Positions 15,267-23,503 are shown, numbered from the stretch's first letter. The stretch: DNA of 45,759 nt from Candidatus Woesearchaeota archaeon (GCA_018303445.1 JAGVYE010000004.1:1-45759), one strand, 5' to 3'. Numbers and translations: made by a program. The notes: generated by a model not told the origin, from the letters alone.

Positions 15267-15589
15267 TCAAACCATCCAAGGTTGTATTTATTTCTGACGA
15301 TCTAGAAAAAAACTTTAATTCTCTGAAAGAGGATGATCCTATTAAAAAAGCGATGGTTAGAGCTATTCAAGATTTGAAAGAAAATGCTTTTTCCGGTATT
15401 CAGATTCCAAAAAGGCTCTTTCCTAAAGAGTATGTTCAAAAGTATTCCATTAACAACTTATGGAAATATGATTTGCCACGCGGTTGGAGACTTTTGTATA
15501 CTGTTGCCCCAAATAATGAAGTAGAATTAATATCAGCTATTTTGGAATGGTTTGATCATAAAAATTACGAAAGAAGATTCAGGTATTAA
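15263..15589 (+). CDS. RelE/ParE-superfamily toxin
   Basis: 108 residues starting at TTG, overlapping the upstream antitoxin stop. The RelE-like fold shows in the order of elements: KKAMVRAIQDLKENAFSGIQIPKRLFPKEYVQKYSINNLWKYDLPRGWRLLYTV, then EVELISAILEWFDHKNYERRF. The basic YDLPRGWRLLY strand and final DHKNYERRF helix are typical of archaeal mRNA-interferase-like RelE proteins. It would cleave mRNA on the ribosome or inhibit growth when released from the antitoxin. Confidence 0.8.
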   Translation: MIKPSKVVFISDDLEKNFNSLKEDDPIKKAMVRAIQDLKENAFSGIQIPKRLFPKEYVQKYSINNLWKYDLPRGWRLLYTVAPNNEVELISAILEWFDHKNYERRFRY

Positions 15590-15821
15590 TTAAAATTGGA
15601 AAGTTATTTTTCTTGTTTAAGACTTCTTCAATTCTATCAACGCATTTAGTCACATCTTTATTTATATCACTTTCCCAGAATCTCATTAATATCCAACTAC
15701 CATTGTCATATTTATTAATGTATGAATTTTTTGGTTTATCTCTAGAAACAGTTCTTTTTTGTTGTGGTTTTAAATTATTGGGATCAAAAATTACAGAGAA
15801 AAATTTATTCAATTTTATCAT
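15579..15821 (-). pseudogene. C-terminal remnant of Vsr/DUF559-like endonuclease
   Basis: The minus-strand reading contains NSYINKYDNGSWILMRFWESDINKDVTKCVDRIEEVL. This closely fits the C-terminal part of very-short-patch-repair/DUF559-type nucleases (the ..vlRfWe.di......c...I motif). The N-terminal half with the metal-binding Asp is missing, and the first 15 or so residues of the ORF are probably antisense of the neighbouring remnant. It is read convergently with the toxin, overlapping it by 11 nt. Confidence 0.55.
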
Positions 15822-16190
15822 GACCTTAAGAAAAATGGTTTTTGGTGTCTTAATGCTGAAAGTGATGATGAATTAGGCGATTATCTGGAAGAAGGAATTG
15901 CTTTACGATTTGCTATAAAAAATCAAACTATACCTAACTTTGAAGTCAAGGTTGCTAAAAAAAAATTAGATTCTGAAGTTTTCGATGATTTTATCACGGT
16001 GAGGACAGTTGCCGGCACATTAAACATTTCTTCTTTAGAGCGACAAATTGCTTTTAAGAGATATTTCTTAAAATCAGATAAAGATCTAGAAGATGCTCGA
16101 CATATTGAAAATGTATTTAGGGAGCACTTAAAAAAAGAAAAAATTAAAAAGTATAAAGCCCTCATAGAACAAGAACATGGAATCTCTTAA
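15774..16190 (+). pseudogene. 5'-truncated nucleotidyltransferase (AbiEii-like) remnant
   Basis: An open frame without any ATG from 15774: YREKFIQFYHDLKKNGFWCLNAE, LEEGIALRFAIKNQTIPNFEVKVAKKKLD, then LNISSLERQIAFKRYFLKSDKDLEDARHIENVF. The last motif is typical of the C-terminal half of AbiEii/MNT-type nucleotidyltransferases that scan for a substrate by a LE.QIAFKR..LKS.KDLEDA helix. The N-terminal catalytic GS..D part is absent. The ORF track shows only the last 63 residues from a GTG. It overlaps its partner gene by 14 nt. Probably a dead toxin. Confidence 0.55.
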
Positions 16191-16398
16191 ATCTTCGTCA
16201 GATAATAAGCAAGCCAGATTACTTTTTGTCGATTTCTGGGCTAATTTTATTAGAACACATCCTGATGAAGAATGGGGCAGGGAACATACTAATTTTATCA
16301 ATTCTTTAATGCATAGCGCTAAACATTATCCCCTTACTGCTAAACAGTATTTGGAAATTAAAGAAGAAGTCAAGAGAGATACTGCTAAACCGAAATAG
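16177..16398 (+). CDS. Small partner protein of nucleotidyltransferase remnant
   Basis: 73 residues (MESLKSSSDNKQARLLFVDFWANFIRTHPDEEWGREHTNFINSLMHSA). The FVDFWA...RTHPD.EW block is a recurrent small protein found beside nucleotidyltransferase genes in archaea, as I recall it. The start overlaps the remnant upstream by 14 nt, indicating an original two-gene toxin-antitoxin-like unit. This member appears intact, so it may be an orphan antitoxin. Confidence is limited to the gene being real and paired. Confidence 0.6.
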   Translation: MESLKSSSDNKQARLLFVDFWANFIRTHPDEEWGREHTNFINSLMHSAKHYPLTAKQYLEIKEEVKRDTAKPK

Positions 16399-16424
16399 TT
16401 TAAGAAGATTTTTGCATCCCGATT

Positions 16425-17513
16425 TCATAAAGATTTTGTGATGATCTTTAATTCCGTCTCAAAGAAGATTTTGCGGCAAGTACAGTAATTCCCGAGATAA
16501 CAAAGTGCTAGTCTTGATGCCTTAAATCTGATCGGAAAAGGGATGTTTGGGGTCATGGGGCCAAGTCCGAGCGTGATATGTGGATAGAAATTTCTAAAAC
16601 TAAATTTTTCTCTGTAATTATTGATCCAAAATAATGTTCTCTCTTCTGGAGTTGGGGGTGTAAAGAGCATCTCCAGTGTGGCTTCGTTTGAAGTAAAAAA
16701 CTCAAGTTTCTTCATAATTTTTTCGTGGAGTTGTTGTAGTTCTTCCGTTTTTTTGATAGCGAAATTGGAATTATCTTCTTTATTTCTTATTTCATAAATT
16801 TCTAGGTTCAGAATGGCACCTGGTCGTGAAATAGCTCCGATGATTTTTCTAACTTTAGGGATATCTTTTTCATCTAAAGTTCCCATGCATAAAGATATAT
16901 GTGGTAAACATTTTTCTTTGTCTAACTCGATCTTTCTAAAGCCAGTTATAGTTTTATTCAGTTTAATACATAAATCCATAATCTCTTTGGGAGGAAGAAG
17001 TACAACATCAATAGCAATTTTTGACATCTTGTAGATACCTCTTAAAGGTGTTGATAAATCCGGAACTAAAATGGTTTGGATTCTCTTTTTTATTTCGTCA
17101 GGAAAAAACCATTTTCCTCCGCTTACTTCTTCATTAAAAACTAGTTTTCCATCATGCTTAGCAATAAATAAAGTGTCGTAACTTCGCAACACTCTTTCTT
17201 CCCATGGTTCTTCATCGTAGTAGCTTATTTCTTGGTTGAATTCAATATTTTTAATGCCAATTTATTCTTCTAATTCTCTTTTTGCCGCCTTTGTATAATC
17301 TTCACCAGGGTCAACATGACCGGTGGCGGAAGAGTCCCAGCGTCCAGGATAAATACGAACTTTTTGGCTTCGTTTTTGGAGAAAAAGTTGCCCTTTTTTG
17401 TTAAAAACAAAAACGCGAATAATTCTTCGTATCATTCCTTGTTCTAAAGCAATCTTAAACTCTTCTTCTCTCACAAAGTTCCCTTTCTTGCCGACAATAA
17501 CGACGCGGCTCAT
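16425..17513 (-). pseudogene. Nudix hydrolase fused to 2H phosphoesterase, with in-frame stop
   Basis: The ORF-track entries 17262-17513 and 16425-17192 are one reading frame of 363 codons separated by one TAA. Residues 1-170 are an IPP-isomerase-like Nudix domain (LFLQKRSQKVRIYPGRWDSSATGHVDPGEDYTKAAKRELEE-stop-IGIKN); the stop replaces the second Glu of the REUXEE box and is one base from GAA. Residues about 180-363 form a LigT-like 2H domain with LPHISLCMG and YPHITLGLG. The start overlaps flpA by 4 nt. It could be a recent pseudogene, a readthrough gene or a sequence error; the downstream half is intact, with a possible internal ATG/TTG start. Confidence 0.75.
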
Positions 17514-18184
17514 TTTTTCTTAATGATAATCATACAATGGTCTTTTTCGTAGGGATCGAGAGTTTTATAATCAATAACAGTGAAGATCTTTTCCAGTTTC
17601 TGGCGAATTTCTAAAAAAATGTCCTTTGATCTTCTCTTGATGTCAATGCTTCTGGCCTTAACAGCGAGTAAACCATACCCTCCTGGCTTTAAAAAAAGAT
17701 GGCAGTTTCGCGTGAAAATTTCTTCCTGATTTCTCTGAGCAACATCTTGGTAGACAACATCGACCTGACAAATTCTTTGCAGATACTCTTCGGGGTGATT
17801 TGCATCAGCCAAAAGAGGAACAATGTTTTTTCTTTCTTCTGCGAGAAAAACCAAATCTCTCATGACTCTGGGGGCGGGATCAATGCCAAAGATTAGTCCT
17901 TCTTTCCCAACCATATCGGAAATAAAAGAAATTGTATAGCCATGAGAAGCTCCGAGATACAGAATAACATCTTTAGCACGAATACCGGCATTAGTGCAGC
18001 CTTTCATGACCATGGCAGCTAATTTGCTGCGTCGTGGGTTAAATTCACGGAATTCAACTCCTTTCTCATTTACAATTTCTTCTTGGAAAGGCGCTTTTCC
18101 AGGAAGGACGCTTTTCGTGAAAATTTTTCTTCCACGGTCGTCTTGGTAAATTTCAAAAATTTTGTGCGGTAGTATTTTACTCAT
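17510..18184 (-). CDS. flpA: Fibrillarin-like rRNA/tRNA 2'-O-methyltransferase
   Basis: A 224-residue archaeal fibrillarin, the catalytic subunit of C/D box sRNPs. The N-terminal beta domain is FEIYQDDRGRKIFTKS; the Rossmann methyltransferase shows VILYLGASHGYTISFISDMVG (SAM motif I), GLIFGIDPAPRVMRDL, PLLADANHPEEY, VDVVYQDVAQRNQ (catalytic Asp) and LLAVKARSID (catalytic Lys). It overlaps CYTH by 8 nt and the Nudix gene by 4 nt. Nop5, its scaffold partner, starts the same operon. Confidence 0.95.
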   Translation of the reverse strand: MSKILPHKIFEIYQDDRGRKIFTKSVLPGKAPFQEEIVNEKGVEFREFNPRRSKLAAMVMKGCTNAGIRAKDVILYLGASHGYTISFISDMVGKEGLIFGIDPAPRVMRDLVFLAEERKNIVPLLADANHPEEYLQRICQVDVVYQDVAQRNQEEIFTRNCHLFLKPGGYGLLAVKARSIDIKRRSKDIFLEIRQKLEKIFTVIDYKTLDPYEKDHCMIIIKKK

Positions 18185-18683
18185 GTTTCTTTTTATACAA
18201 CTCCTCCACTTCTGCGCTAGTCTTATTTGTCGTTTGTTCTAGAGTATAACCTAATTTCTCGATGTAATATAAAACTTCTTTCTCGGTCGGAGCTTCTATT
18301 TCTAAGAAAGGAGGTACATTATCCAAAGAATCAATTTCAAAAGAAATTCTTTTTAATTTATATGTTTCTCGATGTTTCTTTCCTTCATAAACAATATTAA
18401 AGCCAAGTTTTTCAAAAATTTTTTGTGTGGTAGCAAAATCGTTGCTAATAATCTGCACTTCTTCTTGAACTTTAAACAGGGCCTTTTCTTTTTTTCCTTT
18501 GAAACATAGTTCACAGTTATCTCCTACTTGACGAATTCGTAACAGTTCTCCTCTTTTCTTTAAAGTAAATTCTGGGAAATCTAACTTGATAATCTTCATT
18601 TCACCAGAGAATACTTTCTTAGCTCCAAACTCTAGCAATTTCTGTCTTATTTTTTCTGGAATCTTAGTTTCAATTTCTTTCAT
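18177..18683 (-). CDS. CYTH-domain triphosphate hydrolase/cyclase family protein
   Basis: 168 residues of the CYTH (CyaB/thiamine triphosphatase) superfamily. The N-terminal EIETKI matches ExExK. LLRIRQVGDNCELCFKGKK and KVQEEVQI supply the paired basic and acidic tunnel residues; HRETYKLKRISFEIDSLDNVPPFLEIEAPTEKEV is the typical CyaB C-terminus. Members act on triphosphates (thiamine triphosphate, inorganic triphosphate, ATP to cAMP); the activity here cannot be chosen. It overlaps MazG (14 nt) and FlpA (8 nt). Confidence 0.88.
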   Translation of the reverse strand: MKEIETKIPEKIRQKLLEFGAKKVFSGEMKIIKLDFPEFTLKKRGELLRIRQVGDNCELCFKGKKEKALFKVQEEVQIISNDFATTQKIFEKLGFNIVYEGKKHRETYKLKRISFEIDSLDNVPPFLEIEAPTEKEVLYYIEKLGYTLEQTTNKTSAEVEELYKKKHE

Positions 18684-19056
18684 TTTTCTCTCGCACTTTC
18701 ACTTCCTGCCAGATTCTAATTTCTTCTTCTTTAGTTACCTTTCTCCGTTCTTGCAGGAATAGTTTTCTTCGTTTAAATTTTTCATGAATCTCAGGCAATA
18801 ATTTATCCAGAGAGAGTAACTTTTGGTGTTCCGCTTTGGCAATTAGGCACAGCAAATCCCAGAGAACATCACCTACTTCTTTGCGGAATTCTTCATAATC
18901 GCTTTTTTCTAATTCCACTTTCATTTCCTGAATTTCTTTTTGCAGTTCTTCAATTCTTTCTGTAAAAGTTGTTTCTCTTGCCCAAGGCGATAGTTCATCA
19001 TCAAGTCTGATAAAGTTATATAATTCTTCAAATTCGTCTTTCATGGATCTCTTCAT
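18670..19056 (-). CDS. MazG-like nucleotide pyrophosphohydrolase
   Basis: A 128-residue all-alpha NTP-PPase of MazG/dUTPase-like type. The metal motif EXXE-12-28-EXXD is seen as RIEELQKEIQEMKVELE followed by RKEVGDVLWDLLCLIAKAE. Such enzymes hydrolyse aberrant NTPs to NMP and pyrophosphate. It is embedded between nop5 (4-nt overlap) and the CYTH gene (14-nt overlap), so it belongs to one polycistron. The C-terminus is Lys/Arg-rich. Confidence 0.85.
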   Translation of the reverse strand: MKRSMKDEFEELYNFIRLDDELSPWARETTFTERIEELQKEIQEMKVELEKSDYEEFRKEVGDVLWDLLCLIAKAEHQKLLSLDKLLPEIHEKFKRRKLFLQERRKVTKEEEIRIWQEVKVREKNERN

Positions 19057-19982
19057 CGAAATCTCTCCTCGAGTTCTTTTTTATAATTTGGAGCTTTAAA
19101 TTCTCCTTTAAAATAATCTAAGCGTACACATAAAGATAGTTTGTCTGCTAAGGAGCGAGCAGCTTTTCCTCTCTCTTGTTTTTTTGCTTTTTGCACGAGA
19201 GAATGTTGGAATAAGATTCCATATTTAGGGCTCCTAGAACCTGTTTTAATGTGGCGGAAAAGAGCTTTCTCAGCCCCTAAAAGCTGGATCGTAGAAGCGG
19301 GCAGGACAGCAAGATGTTTTAACCCTTTTCCGAGTTCCAAAAGCTTGGCTCCAATGGTTACTCCGGCAAGCTCTAAAAGATTTGGACAGTATCGTTTCAT
19401 TACGGTGGTAAGATATTCTTCATGTCGTGTGCGAAGAAGATAGAGCTGCTGAAGTTGGATGGCCAAAAGCTTAATCTCTTCTAGATCTTCTTTTCCTAAG
19501 TCGCTCCCCATGGTTTCCTTAATTGAGAATTGTTGCATTAACTCTTTCTTATTTTTTTTTAAAATAAACTCAATCAGTTTTTCATGAGAAGCGATTTTTT
19601 CTCCTATTTCTGGAAAGTAGAGACCATACCATTCACGGAATCGTTTTGATAGAAGATTAGTTATTTTATCCAGTTCACCCATATTAGCGATGGCTTGGGT
19701 GATGAGATTATCGTCAGATACAGAGGCCTTCAAAGCTTTTTTTGTTATCCTTAGATTACGCTGATGGAATAATTCATAGTATTTTTTTTCTTTTACAAGA
19801 GAAAGGAAGAGATGATATTTTTCTTGAGGAAGAGGGATACTTTGTTTGTATTTTTTTTGGAGAAGATCTTCACTTTTTTTTTCTGTGAACTCTTTGAGGT
19901 CTGTAAACAAAATGGAATCCATCATTTTTCCTTGTTCATCGAGGACAAAACTGCCAAGAATGTTTGTAAAAAGGAATTTCAT
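19053..19982 (-). CDS. nop5: C/D box sRNP scaffold protein Nop5
   Basis: About 309 residues of archaeal Nop5/Nop56/58: an N-terminal domain that docks fibrillarin, a coiled coil, and a Nop domain with YCPNLLELAGVTIGAKLLELGKGLKHLAVLPASTIQLLGAEKALFRHIKTGSRSPKYGILFQHSLVQ, binding L7Ae and the guide RNA. I place the start at ATG 19982, because a TATA-like TTTAAATAG (20005-20014) predicts transcription starting there; the ORF track uses a GTG two codons earlier. It heads the operon nop5-mazG-CYTH-flpA-Nudix/2H. Confidence 0.95.
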   Translation of the reverse strand: MKFLFTNILGSFVLDEQGKMMDSILFTDLKEFTEKKSEDLLQKKYKQSIPLPQEKYHLFLSLVKEKKYYELFHQRNLRITKKALKASVSDDNLITQAIANMGELDKITNLLSKRFREWYGLYFPEIGEKIASHEKLIEFILKKNKKELMQQFSIKETMGSDLGKEDLEEIKLLAIQLQQLYLLRTRHEEYLTTVMKRYCPNLLELAGVTIGAKLLELGKGLKHLAVLPASTIQLLGAEKALFRHIKTGSRSPKYGILFQHSLVQKAKKQERGKAARSLADKLSLCVRLDYFKGEFKAPNYKKELEERFR

Positions 19983-20004
19983 GCTCACGTTCCAGAAGGG
20001 CGGT

Positions 20005-20086
20005 CTATTTAAACCTTGTTGCCGTCAGAGATAAGAAAAATAGGAAGTTAGACAAATACTAGACTTCACCATAATCTTTATAAATA
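20005..20086. promoter_or_regulatory. Divergent promoters of nop5 and ribosomal operon
   Basis: A minus-strand TATA-like GTTTAAATAG is at 20005-20014, giving a leaderless nop5 transcript, and a plus-strand TTTATAAATA at 20077-20086. The latter is nearly 200 nt before the L3 ATG, so the ribosomal operon should have a leader of about 170 nt. Confidence 0.55.
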
Positions 20087-20104
20087 ACCCATTGTCTTGC
20101 AGTG

Positions 20105-20279
20105 AAAGAAAGATGATGGCAAAGTTAAACTGCTCAAAATTGAGTAAATGACTCTGTCATGAATGGCCTGCAAAGGTGATCATCAAGGAAATTCTTCTCT
20201 GATGGGATCCAGATAAAGGCTGTTGTTAAGTAACTTAGGTGTTGTAGATTGATATGCACACTTTAGGTGAAATTAAATA
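20105..20279 (+). ncRNA. Long leader of the L3 operon with C/D-like boxes
   Basis: The predicted leader holds AUGAUGG (20113-20119, six of seven matches to the C box RUGAUGA), GUGAUCA (20176-20182, C'-like) and CUGA (20199-20202, D box), plus a CTCAA/TTGAG hairpin (20133-20144). The C to D distance (about 90 nt) is longer than usual and no clear terminal stem is seen, so a C/D guide RNA is only possible. Autoregulatory structure for a ribosomal protein is an alternative. Confidence 0.2.
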
Positions 20280-21236
20280 ATGTCAAATATACGTCACCCC
20301 AGAAGGGGAAGCCTACAGTACTGGCCTCGAAAGAGATCCAGACATTCTTTAGTGAGAGTTAGATCTTGGGCTCGAGAAGGGAAAGCTAAACCTTTGGGGT
20401 ATATTTGTTATAAAGTGGGGATGGCTCGCGCCATGGCGACAGATAATAGGACTAAATCAATGACGAAAGGAGAAAGCATTGTTCTTCCCATAACTCTTGT
20501 TGACTGTCCTCCTATGACGGTCATGGGTGTTTCGTTCTATAAATTTAGGCAAAAGGTTTCGAGTATTCTTGCTGAAAAGTTGGATAGTCATGTGGCAAAG
20601 CATATGCCACTTCCTAAGAGGCCTAGCAAAAAGAAATTTGAAGATATAACTGATTTTGAAGATCTGCGGTTATTAGTTCACTCTAATCCTTCGAAGGCGG
20701 GGATAGGTGTCAAGAAGCCAAAATTATTAGAAATTGCCCTTGGTGGTTCAAAGGAAGGGAAGATTGCCTATGCCAAGGAAATGATGGGTAAAGAAATTAC
20801 AGTTAAAGATGTTTTTGCGCAAGGCGGGTTGGTTGATATTCATGGCGTGACGAAAGGGAAAGGATTTCAAGGTACGGTAAAGAGGTTTGGTGTTCCTATT
20901 CGCCAGCATAAGGCAGAGAAAACAAAACGTGGTATTGGAACTTTAGGGTCTTGGACGCCAAAAAGAGTTGAATACACCGTTCCACAAAGCGGTAAAATGG
21001 GTTATCATCAGCGTACGGAATATAACAAACAAATTTTGAAGATCGGTGAACAAGGGAAGGAAGTAACTCCTCAAGGAGGGTTCGTTCATTACGGCGAAAT
21101 TTATAATCCTTATTTACTCATTAAAGGCTCACTGGTTGGCCCGACAAAACGGGCTCTGGTTTTGACACAGGCCATACGCCCTTCTAAAAAACTCGCTTCG
21201 GCTTCGTATGAATTAACGGAGGTTATTGTCCGATGA
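20280..21236 (+). CDS. rpl3: Large ribosomal subunit protein uL3
   Basis: 318 residues of archaeal L3. Recognised from RHPRRGSLQYWPRKRSRHSLVRVRSW, GYICYKVGMARAMATDN and the GVTKGKGFQGTVKRFGVPIRQHKAEKTKRGIGTLGSWTPKRVEYTVPQSGKMGYHQRTEYNKQI core that reaches the peptidyl transferase centre. First gene of the long ribosomal operon; its stop overlaps the L4 ATG (ATGA). Confidence 0.97.
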   Translation: MSNIRHPRRGSLQYWPRKRSRHSLVRVRSWAREGKAKPLGYICYKVGMARAMATDNRTKSMTKGESIVLPITLVDCPPMTVMGVSFYKFRQKVSSILAEKLDSHVAKHMPLPKRPSKKKFEDITDFEDLRLLVHSNPSKAGIGVKKPKLLEIALGGSKEGKIAYAKEMMGKEITVKDVFAQGGLVDIHGVTKGKGFQGTVKRFGVPIRQHKAEKTKRGIGTLGSWTPKRVEYTVPQSGKMGYHQRTEYNKQILKIGEQGKEVTPQGGFVHYGEIYNPYLLIKGSLVGPTKRALVLTQAIRPSKKLASASYELTEVIVR

Positions 21237-22039
21237 AACTTCCAGTTTATACTCTCGCCAAGGAGAAGACAAAAGAGAGAAACTTACCTGTTCATTTTAA
21301 TGAGGAATATCGTCCTGACTTAATTAAACGAGCCGTACTTGCTCTTCAGAGTGCGGCGCAGCATGTTTACGGCGCATATCCTAATGCCGGACAGCGGCAT
21401 TCTTCTAAAACTCGAAAGAGACGGCGGGATTATCGGGGAACATACGGTTTTGGTATTAGCAGGGCGCAACGAAAAATCCTTTCTAGAAGAGGAATGCGGA
21501 TGTTCTGGGTCGGAGCAACTTCTCCTCAAACTGTAGGTGGTAGACGATCACATCCCCCTAAAGTGGAAAAGATTCTTCAGGAAAGAATTAATAAAAAAGA
21601 AAACAGGAAGGCAATTCGCTCGGCAATCGGGGCAACAATCAATAAAGGCTTAGTGGCTAAACGTGGGCATAAAGTTCCTGCAGAATATCCTTTTATTGTT
21701 GACAGTGATGTAGAAAAAATTACAAAGACTAAAGAGTTGCAAACCATTTTAGAAAAATTTGGTCTAGTAGAAGAACTAGCGCGTTCCTCGATAAAAAAAA
21801 TTCGCTCTGGCAGAGGAAAATTGCGGGGCCGGAGATATCACCGTAAAAAAGGTCCTTTAATTGTCGTGAGTGGAGAATGTCCTTTATCAAGGGCGGGGAA
21901 AAATATTGCCGGGGTTGATGTTGTGGCAGTAAAATCGCTTAATGCTGTGCATCTTGCTCCTGGTTCTCTTCCAGGACGACTGACATTATGGACAGAAGGA
22001 GCGATCGAGGTCTTAGAGAATGAAAAACTATTCCTTTAA
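21233..22039 (+). CDS. rpl4: Large ribosomal subunit protein uL4
   Basis: 268-residue archaeal L4, with the extended Arg/Gly-rich loop (AYPNAGQRHSSKTRKRRRDYRGTYGFGISRAQRKILSRRG) lining the exit tunnel and the GRGKLRGRRYHRKKGPLIVVSG block. Start overlaps L3 by four bases. Confidence 0.97.
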   Translation: MKLPVYTLAKEKTKERNLPVHFNEEYRPDLIKRAVLALQSAAQHVYGAYPNAGQRHSSKTRKRRRDYRGTYGFGISRAQRKILSRRGMRMFWVGATSPQTVGGRRSHPPKVEKILQERINKKENRKAIRSAIGATINKGLVAKRGHKVPAEYPFIVDSDVEKITKTKELQTILEKFGLVEELARSSIKKIRSGRGKLRGRRYHRKKGPLIVVSGECPLSRAGKNIAGVDVVAVKSLNAVHLAPGSLPGRLTLWTEGAIEVLENEKLFL

Positions 22040-22040
22040 A

Positions 22041-22403
22041 ATGGCTGTCAACAAGAAAGTGAAAATGAAGAATGTAGATCAGAAGAAAGCGGCAATAGCA
22101 TCAAAGAAAGAAAAAGAAGTTCCTACGGCAACGGCTTCAGACTTTGATCCTTATCATATACTTAAAGCTCCCCTCTCGACGGAAAAAGCCATTCGCTCTA
22201 TTGAATTTGAAAATAAGTTAACTTTTGTTGTTAATCCTGAGGCGACGAAACAAGAAGTTAAAAAAGCAGTGGAAGTGTTATTTAATGTTAAAGTACTTAA
22301 AGTAAATGTGCAAAATTCATTTAAAGGTCAGAAGCGGGCTTATGTGAAGCTCTCTTCAGAGCATTCGGCATCAGACATCAGTGCCGATTTGGGGCTTATT
22401 TAG
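22041..22403 (+). CDS. rpl23: Large ribosomal subunit protein uL23
   Basis: 120 residues from ATG 22041 (MAVNKKVKMKN), one base after the L4 stop; the ORF-track ATG at 22020 lies inside L4 and is less likely. Core motifs: LKAPLSTEKAIRSIEFENKLTFVVNPEATKQEVKKAVEVLFNVKVLKVN and KRAYVKLS. The 35-residue Lys-rich N-terminal extension is longer than in most archaea. L23 sits at the tunnel exit and docks SRP and SecY. Confidence 0.95.
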   Translation: MAVNKKVKMKNVDQKKAAIASKKEKEVPTATASDFDPYHILKAPLSTEKAIRSIEFENKLTFVVNPEATKQEVKKAVEVLFNVKVLKVNVQNSFKGQKRAYVKLSSEHSASDISADLGLI

Positions 22404-22410
22404 GTGAACA

Positions 22411-23112
22411 ATGGGTAAACAACTTATACAACAACGACGGGGACGGGGAACAAAAACGTTTACATCGCCTAGCTTCCGTTTTAAAGGGGAAGTAAAACAC
22501 CCTTCGTTTGCGGCTGAAGGTATGATTCTTGATTTTGTCCACTGTGCCGGCCATACGGCGCCTTTAATGGAAGTGAAATATGAAAATGGTGCGAAGGCAC
22601 TTACCTTTGCGCCTGAGGGAGTAAAGACAGGAGATCATATCATGATTGGAGGTTCCGTAGCAGGAATGGGAAATGTACTTCTTCTCAAAGATATACCTGA
22701 AGGAACACTTATTCATAACGTTGAATTAAGTCCAGGAGATGGAGGAAAGTTGGTCCGCTCTTCTGGTGTATTCGCAAAAATTATTTCTAAGACTGAAGAT
22801 ACCGTACGTGTCTTATTACCTTCTCATAAAGAAAAGGAGCTTCAGGCTGACTGCCGCGCGGCCATTGGCATTTTAGCAGGGTCAGGAAGATTAGAAAAAC
22901 CGTTCCTTAAAGCAGGGACACGATATTGGAAAATGCATGCACGTAATAAAAATTATCCTAAAGTATGTGGTGTCTCTATGAACGCAGTTGCTCATCCATT
23001 TGGGGGAAAATGCTCCCACGTTAAAGGACGCCCTACACAAGCTCCACGCAACGCTCCGCCAGGAAGGAAAGTAGGGAAAATTGCACCTCGAAGAACGGGG
23101 AGAAGAAGGTAA
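22411..23112 (+). CDS. rpl2: Large ribosomal subunit protein uL2
   Basis: 233-residue archaeal L2: QRRGRGTKTFTSPSFRFKGEVKHP at the N-terminus, the SH3-like KTGDHIMIGG...GNVLLLKDIPEGTLIHNVELSPGDGGKLVRSSG and the peptidyl-transferase loop MNAVAHPFGGK..HVKGRPTQAPRNAPPGRKVGKIAPRRTGRRR with the conserved histidine. Confidence 0.97.
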   Translation: MGKQLIQQRRGRGTKTFTSPSFRFKGEVKHPSFAAEGMILDFVHCAGHTAPLMEVKYENGAKALTFAPEGVKTGDHIMIGGSVAGMGNVLLLKDIPEGTLIHNVELSPGDGGKLVRSSGVFAKIISKTEDTVRVLLPSHKEKELQADCRAAIGILAGSGRLEKPFLKAGTRYWKMHARNKNYPKVCGVSMNAVAHPFGGKCSHVKGRPTQAPRNAPPGRKVGKIAPRRTGRRR

Positions 23113-23122
23113 TAAAGAGAAA

Positions 23123-23503
23123 ATGGCAAAAATCTTTACTTGGAAAGGAAAAACAGAAGATGAACTTAAGCTTATGGATATTCAAGCTTTTACAGCCATA
23201 GCACCAGCACGAATGCGACGTTCCTTAAAACGTGGTTTCACGGAAGCACAGCAGTCGCTGTTGCAGCGCATTGATGCGGGAGATAAGAATATTAAAACTC
23301 ATTGTCGTGATTTAGTTGTTATCCCTAAAATGATCGGCTTGACCTTGCGTGTCTATAATGGGAAAGAATTTGTTCCCGTCATAATTACCGCGGAAATGCT
23401 GGGGCATTATCTGGGAGAATTCTCACATACCAGAAAAGCAGTAACGCATAGCGCTGCGGGTATTGGGGCAACAAGATCAAGTAAGGCTGTGTCAGCGAGG
23501 TAA
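23123..23503 (+). CDS. rps19: Small ribosomal subunit protein uS19
   Basis: 126 residues from ATG 23123 (MAKIFTWKGKT); the ORF-track start at 23081 lies inside L2. Archaeal S15/S19 motifs: IAPARMRRSLKRGFTEAQQSLLQRI, THCRDLVVIPKMIGLTLRVYNGKEFVPVIITAEMLGHYLGEFSHTRK. The stop is directly abutted by the ATG of the orphan gene. Confidence 0.95.
   Translation: MAKIFTWKGKTEDELKLMDIQAFTAIAPARMRRSLKRGFTEAQQSLLQRIDAGDKNIKTHCRDLVVIPKMIGLTLRVYNGKEFVPVIITAEMLGHYLGEFSHTRKAVTHSAAGIGATRSSKAVSAR

Noticed and set aside
15613-15876. 87-aa plus-strand ORF
   Set aside because: Antisense of the Vsr-like remnant, hydrophobic only by chance, no start signal.
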